Origin: Atkinsonella hypoxylon
Lineage: Eukaryota > Ascomycota > Sordariomycetes > Hypocreales > Clavicipitaceae
NCBI GenBank assembly: GCA_000729835.1
Contig: JFHB01000033.1
Coordinates: 169,174-233,173 of the forward strand
Reading direction: 5' to 3'
Length of the DNA: 64,000 nt
The translations under genes and the position numbers were made by a program. Below, piece by piece: positions 57,682 through 64,000 of the stretch (the stretch's first letter is position 1; every line of letters starts with the position of its first letter). The notes under the pieces are model-generated. The model had not been told where the DNA came from. It saw nothing but the letters and a program-made list of their open reading frames with translations, and ran no database searches.

Positions 57682-59001
57682 CACGGAATAGTCCCTTGAC
57701 GAATGCCTGGCGAAAGATTATTCATAATCTAAACGAGATAACACCGTTAGTCACTGACTCAGTGTTATCAGAAATTCGTCGTCCTATCTTGCAAGATAGA
57801 CTAGTTAAATAGCTACGTAATCGTTGTCTCTAAGTATCTGATACCATTTCCAACGCTTCTTTGAAACTATTCTCAGCTCTGTTATTGCAGCAGTCCTTGT
57901 CATACGACATGCACGGCGATGCAGGGTGGCCTCCTACACGTTAAACAACCCTCTTACCTTGCTCGAATTTCCTAATATTGCGCTTTTACCTGGTAATGAA
58001 GACGTTAAGCCTGCCCTTGGCGTTAGGGGGAAAAGTAGCATTTGAATCCTAAAGAAAAGGGGCATCTGTCAAGGCCTATTCAACACTGTTCTAAAAATAT
58101 AAGCTATATATATCCATAGTGTTGCAAGAGCTGTACGTGGAGGGACTGGTTTAAACTACCATCGCAAGCTGTCCCTGGAGCTACTGACCAGTCTGTCTGT
58201 CATCGATTGTATGACAATTCGTAAATCTTGTTTAGTGTTCTATCACTATGTCTGTATGCTATACAAAGAACTTTTGCCCTTACAAGCTGTCACCAGGAAC
58301 CGGCTTGGCGCGCGACGGTGCACAAAACAGCAAGATACTTTGATATTATTGAACTTATCTTCGGTATGCCGAAAACACTCTTAAACACACTTGTAGAGGC
58401 ACTGTTATAGCTTATCAAAATCCTGTACCCCTATGTCCGGAGGGGCTTGAACGTGTTTAGCTCAAGAGAGTCTGCACGCTTCTTATAAGCATGTTTACTA
58501 AGCCTTATGTCACATCTTCGTCCTTAACATTAGTGTAGATCAACCTATGATCAGTGACCTTTGTCAGTTCTGTGGGTTTCAAGCCTGAATCCGAACTTGT
58601 AGTGGTGTGTTGTTACAGCTTCCTTAGCCTCAGCTGAAATCGCGGAATCCACAGGCGTAGAGAGCATCTACGGTCTTGATAGCTTCCATGGGGTGGAGCA
58701 TCGTGTATTTCGTGATATCGTAAGGATTCGAAAGCTAGGCCGCCTGTCTGGACACGCGCGAAAATCCCTCATGCTAGGGAAACCGGCCGCTATCGTCAGT
58801 CACGTTGAGGCGATATCTTTGACTCCGGCTATCACCACTCTTCTGCCATCACCAAACCAAATCTGCCGCCGGCCTCCTCGGATGTTGATTTTTTTTCTTC
58901 GATAGCATTCCTCGCCTCCCTCGAACCGTGTAGGCTTATTTCCATAAAGCCAATTCAGGCTTTTTGAACGATAGCCGCCTCGTACAGCCAGACTTGTCCT
59001 G
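57682..59001. other. Intergenic region, no gene recognised
   Basis: AT-rich and stop-rich at the left; no coding support. Confidence 0.4.
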
Positions 59002-59166
59002 CTCTCTCCCTCTCTCTCCCTCTCTCTCCCTCTCTCTCCCTCTCTCTCCCTCTCTCTCCCTCTCTCTCCCTCTCTCGCCCTCTCTCCCTCCCTCCCTCCC
59101 TCCCTCTCTTCTTTTTTTCTTTTCTTTTCGCTTCTATCATGCACACACACACACACACACACACAC
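59002..59166. repeat. Microsatellite block: (TCTCTCTCCC)n then (CA)n
   Basis: About eight copies of a decamer TCTCTCTCCC run from 59002 to about 59080 and decay into CCCT repeats to about 59110, followed after a T-rich spacer by a CA run at 59142-59166. Confidence 0.95.
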
Positions 59167-59728
59167 CCATTCATGCTTTTGCCATGATCTGAGCCATACT
59201 TAACCTACGGGGAGTTGAAAGAGGTGCTGCTTCTACGCTCTAATCACATCACATTTCCCCGCAAGGATAAATCCTCGTTGAAGTTTGGCGAATTGCCGGC
59301 ATGGCTTATGCATAAACCCTTAGGATTCTTGACATCACTTAAAGTATATGAAGTATTCCATGTCTTCCCAGGCGTGACGGGTAGCACATCGAATTTCTTC
59401 ATTGTAAACATCAGATATTTCCATCATCACGAGTTGACAGTAATTCTATCTATCACATGGTGTCTTGATCTCTCCCAAAACCTCAATTCAAGTCAAAGAA
59501 ATCGAATTAGTACCGTTGCTGCGTGATGATGCTCCGGCTATTTCTCTTGGTACACTCTACGTTAACACTACTCTAAATTTCAAAAACGTAGTTCATGCCG
59601 CTTAGCAAAGTGTCGGTAGATATTGGTGGTTGTTGTTACAGCCAGGTGAGGATATCGAGAGTAAAAGGTATCTAATGTTTTTGTTTGGCGATGGGGGCGA
59701 GGATTAAGGCGGGATGGAAGCGAGCCCC
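59167..59728. other. Intergenic region 3' of idh2
   Basis: Likely contains the idh2 3' UTR at its right end; no gene seen. Confidence 0.4.
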
Positions 59729-61268
59729 TCACAGCTTCTTGATAATGGCAGCCGCATATTCGTGAGTCTTGGCCTTGCCGCCCAAATCGCCGGTCAGAGC
59801 CTTGCCCTCAGCCATGGTGTCAAAAATAGCCTTCTCGATGCGAGCAGCATGCTCGTTGAGGCCCATGTGTCGCAGCATCATGATGGAGCTAAGCAGCAAA
59901 GCAGTAGGGTTAGCAAGACCCTTGCCTGCAATGTCAGGAGCAGAGCCGTGGACAGCCTCGAAGATGGAGCATTCGTCACCAATATTGCCAGAGGGGGTGA
60001 GGCCAAGACCACCGATCAGACCAGCGCACATATCGGACAAGATATCACCGTATAGGTTAGGCATGACAAGGACCTTGTCGTTGTAAGGAAGAGGGTCGGT
60101 AACCATCTTCAAGCAGGTGTTATCGAGCAGCTCATCGTCGAATTCAATGCCGGGGAAGTCCTTGGCGACCTCACGACCAACATTCAGGAAGAGACCATCT
60201 GACATCTTCATAATGGTAGCTTTGTGAACGACACGGACCTTGGTGCGGCCGATGGCCTGGGCCTGCTGGAAAGCGAATCTCAAGACACGCTCGGAAGCCT
60301 CACGAGTGATCAACTTGATGGACTGAACTACACCATCCACGACGACGTGCTCGATGCCTGAGTATTCACCCTCGGTATTTTCTCGAATCAGAACTGTGTC
60401 GACATTGTCGTATGGGGTCTTAAAACCAGCAACGGATCGGCAAGGTCGCAAGTTGGCGAAGAGGTTGAAGGTTCTGCGGAGAGTGAGGTTCAGAGAGACG
60501 TGGCCCTTGCCCACAGGGGTCTGGAAGTGAAAGTATTAGGGCTTCTGAGTGTCGGAGCTTCTCCAGTAAGTTGCAGCAACTTACAGCCAAAGGTCCCTTG
60601 AGGGCAACCTTGTTCTTCTTAATGTTCTCGATGGCAGCATCAGGAATAGCAGTCTTACCATCCTTAAGAATGGGGGTGACGTCGCAAGATTCCCAAGAGA
60701 TGGGGGTCTGTTCGATGCGCACTCAGTTAGTGCGAGAACTTCGCAGTCTTCGTGGCATTGCGCCACGGCATGTCGGGAGAGAATTGCGTCTGCGAACCTT
60801 GGCGGCGGCGAAGATGTCCTTGACGGACTCGGCAATCTCGGGACCGATACCGTCACCCTCAATCAAGCTAACGAGGTAGTTGCCCTTAGAAACACTATGT
60901 CAGCGTCGACTTTCACTATTTGAAGATGAGAGGCAAAATCGATTGTCGAATGCGTCAGTTTGTCGCGTTACTCTTGAATTTGCAGCAGTGTCTGTCGCAG
61001 CGCGAGGTGCGGCTACATTGTCCAGCAAGGACAAACAAAAAAGTATCGGCTCCGGCGAGGACATACCTTGGCATCCTTAGTTCCCTCGTACTTGGCAACA
61101 CGTTCACCAACGGTCGAGTAGCTTCGCTATTGGGACAAGACGTCAGTTAACATCTTCCAGAACAAAGCTTCGGGATTGCCGTACAGCAACAGCCCAAGCA
61201 ACGCGGGGAGCAGCGCGCATGTATTGCCTGGAGAAGGCAGGGCGAGAAACAGCTCGGATGGCCAGCAT
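59729..61268 (-). CDS. idh2: NAD-dependent isocitrate dehydrogenase subunit 2, mitochondrial
   Basis: Minus-strand exons: 61268-61185, 61126-61067, 60884-60798, 60707-60585, 60520-59729; 381 residues. The N-terminus (MLAIRAVSRPAFSRQYMRAA) is a mitochondrial targeting peptide, basic and without acidic residues. The enzyme converts isocitrate to 2-oxoglutarate in the citric acid cycle as a heteromer with subunit 1. Visible motifs: SLIEGDGIGPEI, the TPxGKGHxSLNLTLRRTF isocitrate site, VLIRENTEGEYSGIEH, NLYGDILSDMCAGLIGGLG and EAVHGSAPDIAGKGLANPTA. The block WESCDVTPI after the GDGIGPE region fits yeast Idh2 rather than Idh1, which marks the catalytic subunit. All introns are phase 0. No defects. 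Confidence 0.96.
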
Positions 61269-62888
61269 CTTGACGTGCATAAATCGTGAGTATAATTAGA
61301 CTCCAGGAGAAAGCAAAAAGGACACAGGCAGCAAAGGGATGCTGGTGCGGGACAGGACGAAGAGGAATTGAGAGTGATCGAAAAGGTGTGGACAAATTCT
61401 GGGAAGCCGTCGGTACGCAGCTACCGGAAGGGAAAATGTGGCTTGCGTGCGAATCTATTCCGTACAGCACACCAGAATACACCAGTCAAGCCAAGTGACC
61501 ATAGCTCGCTCGACTCTCCCACTCAACTTATTCTTGCTTGGCCATCTCACCAGCAGTATTAGACCAGTATGATATATCTGTTAATTGATGCTACCAGCCA
61601 TGGCGGCCCTTTTACATCGAGACAGCTGCAACGCCTGGGCTTGAGTGACAGACCAGTTGAAGCACGCAGCATCTGGCAAATAGAAACACGCTTCTTGTAC
61701 AAATACGGGCACATGCGCCACAACTTCTTCACTCTGGAAGTGGCTGAAGCCCCAATTTTCACTTTTTTTCCCCCAGCACTGACAGTTCCCTTCGGTCGTC
61801 CACCTCGGAGGCCGTCGGAGTTTCGTGGGCATTTGTCGCCAACCCGGCATCTTGGCCCCATAAGCCCCCTGCGAAACCTTGAGTGACATTATGACATTAT
61901 GCCTGGAGGAACGGCGATGTATTATGTAATGTATCTCTTTAAAACTAGGATAGTTGCTAATTAGTACTTTTATTAAAGTATTAAATGCATTATTACTAGA
62001 ATTATCCGATTAACTAATGAATCGCAGTAGCCGCTTCTCACGAGCTCACGCGATCACGTGCTGCTATAGCCTTAATGCGCCACACCACTCACGGTTCTTA
62101 TAGACGGGACAATACACCCACAATATTGTGTGACTATGAATCGTGAACAGGTTTTTATCATTCTGTCCTTCCGTGCACCCGCGCCTGCATGTATTGCCTT
62201 CAAGCTTCTGCACGTGAACGTATATATATACAACGTAACTAGGAGAGGGTCACGTGACTCATCAGTTAGTAGGCATAAGAATAGGCTATACAATAGCTCA
62301 TTTTTAAACAAGAGAAAATATAACTAGCTATAAAATAAAGGGATTAAACTAAGCTTAATACATTATATATTATGTGAGGTCCCTGGGCCACAATACTCCA
62401 CTCCCGATAGTTGTAGGAGTCACCACGTGATCGGCGTGGCTTTGCCCACGCCTCCTACGCATTACAGCTTGCATACTAGTTTTACCTGGCCTTGACCTGT
62501 GATCCTTACATATTATAAGAATCTATTGTTATCATTTATTTATACTGTTCTTTTACGCGCAATCTTACGATTTTCTTTACTTTCCGGATTTATATACCCT
62601 GAGTACGAATCCACGTCATTACGGAGCAGACCACCCCGTACCACCTTTTCTAAGTCATACCCTTCAACCTGCAATTCGGAGGGAGCTTAGAGCAGTGGTT
62701 TCAGTCATCATATTATCGAGCCCTCGTAGAAAAGAATAGCCCACGTGTACCTGAGTTGTATTAGTACGCTGACATATTGACGCCTTTTCGCAAGTCGCAG
62801 ACTGCTGAGCTAGAGATATATAGTGACTAAACCCGCTTTACTGACATCTGCCCAAGGGTTGACCCGTCCCAGACGCACTGAGCCAGCT
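61269..62888. other. Intergenic, AT-rich and repeat-containing region
   Basis: The left 150 bases are the probable idh2 promoter. An open frame at 61569-61886 overlaps an opposing frame and is not called. From 61900 the DNA is AT-rich with many TA steps and carries the dispersed repeat at 62243-62287. No gene. Confidence 0.45.
62243..62287. repeat. Dispersed repeat, copy 2 (with 57091-57135)
   Basis: Matches copy 1 at 40 of 45 positions, all differences being transitions, as expected of RIP-type C-to-T decay. Confidence 0.7.
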
Positions 62889-63395
62889 TCACCGTTTAAT
62901 TATGCCAGCCCGTTCCAGAATGCCTGTTCTTTCTTCGCGCCAACAGGTCGGACACTGAAACGAGTACTTTGACGTCCACCACGACACTTTGCTGTTCCAT
63001 AAATCCCACGCCACCGGCCCCGGCTCCAAAATAATGTATTTCTCACCATCCTTTTTCCAGTAACTCTTTCTCCTGGGCCGAAATCGTAAACAATCGCAAC
63101 AGAGTGCGCATGTTCGCTTCTTCCGCCCGCGCGCATCGAGAGGAGCCAGCCTCCTTAGCAGAGTAAGCACGGCTTCACATAGCTGCCCCGAAGGGAGATT
63201 TCTGTGATGCGCCACAGAGGGAATTTTTATAGTTTGGGCTGAAGAAATCTGGAGGAGGCGTCTGCAGGTGAGGGCAAGGCAAAGTTGGTCGACAGAGTCG
63301 GTCAAGACGGAGAAAATTTGGATGAGTATCTCGGGTGGCAGACGAACAAGAGGCGAAGAGAGTTCAGGTGCCCCAATTGAGAGCTTTCCTCCCAT
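62889..63395 (-). CDS. F-box-like protein
   Basis: Single exon, 168 residues. The segment from about residue 16 (LVRLPPEILIQIFSVLTDSVDQLCLALTCRRLL) matches the F-box consensus LPxEIxxxIxxxLxxxDLxxLxxxCRxxx, which binds Skp1 in SCF ubiquitin ligases. The C-terminal part is Cys/Trp-rich (CALCCDCLRFRP and FQCPTCWREERTG), possibly zinc-binding and used for substrate choice. It belongs to a family expanded in Aspergillus and relatives. No second exon is needed; the protein is complete though short. Confidence 0.82.
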   Translation of the reverse strand: MGGKLSIGAPELSSPLVRLPPEILIQIFSVLTDSVDQLCLALTCRRLLQISSAQTIKIPSVAHHRNLPSGQLCEAVLTLLRRLAPLDARGRKKRTCALCCDCLRFRPRRKSYWKKDGEKYIILEPGPVAWDLWNSKVSWWTSKYSFQCPTCWREERTGILERAGIIKR

Positions 63396-64000
63396 TTATA
63401 TGTTAGAAGAGTCACTGAAATCCGGGTGTGGGATATGCAAACGCGCTTACTTTTCGTGGGATAATGAAGCGGACGTAAACATGTGAAGGCGTAATAGGCT
63501 TCGAAATCGCGGTGGACATGTTACAGCCAGCTGCTCATGAATTCTATGCTGCGAACCATGACCTTAGGTATCAAATTGAAAAGCGGTTAAGAAAGGTACG
63601 TAAGAGCCGTTACCGATGCGGCTGTGTTGCAAGTTGCTATATGAAACTGGGGAAAGTTGTTTTTATATACCCAAAAGTCACTGGTGAGCTGCAAAAGGCT
63701 GAGGTAATGCTGAGCCACCAATGCAAGGAACTCAGCCAGTGGCGCAGATTCACTGTGGCTGGAGGAACCATATTGTGGGTCTCGTCTCTCATCCCTGCTA
63801 CCCCAGAGTGGAGCCAGAGCGGGTGTAGATTTAGGCAGAATAGCATATGCCTAGCATATACTCAGCATATGCTGGGCATAGAGTATTAATTTCTAAGCAA
63901 GAGATCTAGAGTGCATTTCTATAGCACTATACTACTTAATATTATTGCATATACCACTAAATATAAAAATAGTAATTCGCACTAATACACTGTGCATTCT
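63396..64000. other. Terminal intergenic stretch
   Basis: Promoter side of the F-box gene, then a 125-codon plus-strand frame without recognisable features (63512-63889). A short GCATATGC-type palindromic repeat lies near 63842-63872. Confidence 0.35.

Noticed and set aside
61569..61886. Overlapping frames on both strands upstream of idh2
   Set aside because: Both are open by chance in GC-richer DNA; neither has recognisable motifs.

Overview
The window is nuclear DNA of a filamentous ascomycete, most likely a eurotiomycete of the Aspergillus/Penicillium type. Genes are interrupted by short introns (about 50-70 bases) with GTAHGT-type donors and CTAAC/CTGAC branch sites. The protein families are fungal: an Egh16/Gas1-like secreted protein, an MpaB-like ER oxygenase, HET, F-box, a P450 and an NMT1/THI5 gene with a TPP riboswitch. 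Gene-rich islands alternate with long gene-poor stretches holding transposon remnants and decayed gene fragments. I saw no tRNA, rRNA or CRISPR array. All exon structures were read by eye from splice signals and frame continuity, without alignments or transcripts.

Layout. 1-3063: 3' part of a type IIC-like P-type ATPase. 5720-6983: secreted Egh16-like protein. 7225-8145 (-): alpha/beta hydrolase. 8613-10251: TPP riboswitch, overlapping uORF and the pyrimidine synthase gene nmt1/thi5. 11054-12191: Gfo/Idh/MocA oxidoreductase. 12773-14660: solo LTR, a small Cys-rich gene and a gene fragment with a nonsense codon. 15687-15959 (-): cupin relict. 16727-18294 (-): MpaB-like oxygenase. 19228-19713: HET pseudogene. 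20542-21234 (-) and 21398-26820 (+): a divergent pair, a P-loop nucleotide-kinase-like protein and a 1730-residue protein joining an RNA-dependent RNA polymerase to a complete UPF1/Hrr1-type SF1 helicase. 26821-35501: gene-poor, with a frameshifted protein kinase and a TIR element. 35502-37350: cytochrome P450. 39065-41265: SH3 protein. 44052-45151 (-): secreted Cys-rich protein. 45672-50917: repeats. 50918-51890: acyl-protein thioesterase. 53317-54589 (-): unrecognised protein with a basic tail. 56541-57681: second TIR element. 59729-61268 (-): mitochondrial NAD-isocitrate dehydrogenase subunit 2. 62889-63395 (-): F-box protein.

Most notable items. First, the RdRP-helicase fusion. In fission yeast Rdp1 and the SF1 helicase Hrr1 are separate subunits of one RNA-directed RNA polymerase complex; here comparable activities appear to share one polypeptide, beside a divergently transcribed P-loop kinase. 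Second, the nmt1 leader, where the aptamer, an 11-bp antisense match covering a 5' splice site, and a uORF overlapping the main start codon can all be read from the sequence. Third, a 9-mer, TACGGAGTA/TACTCCGTA, found 11 times in intergenic DNA and in none of the exons called here.
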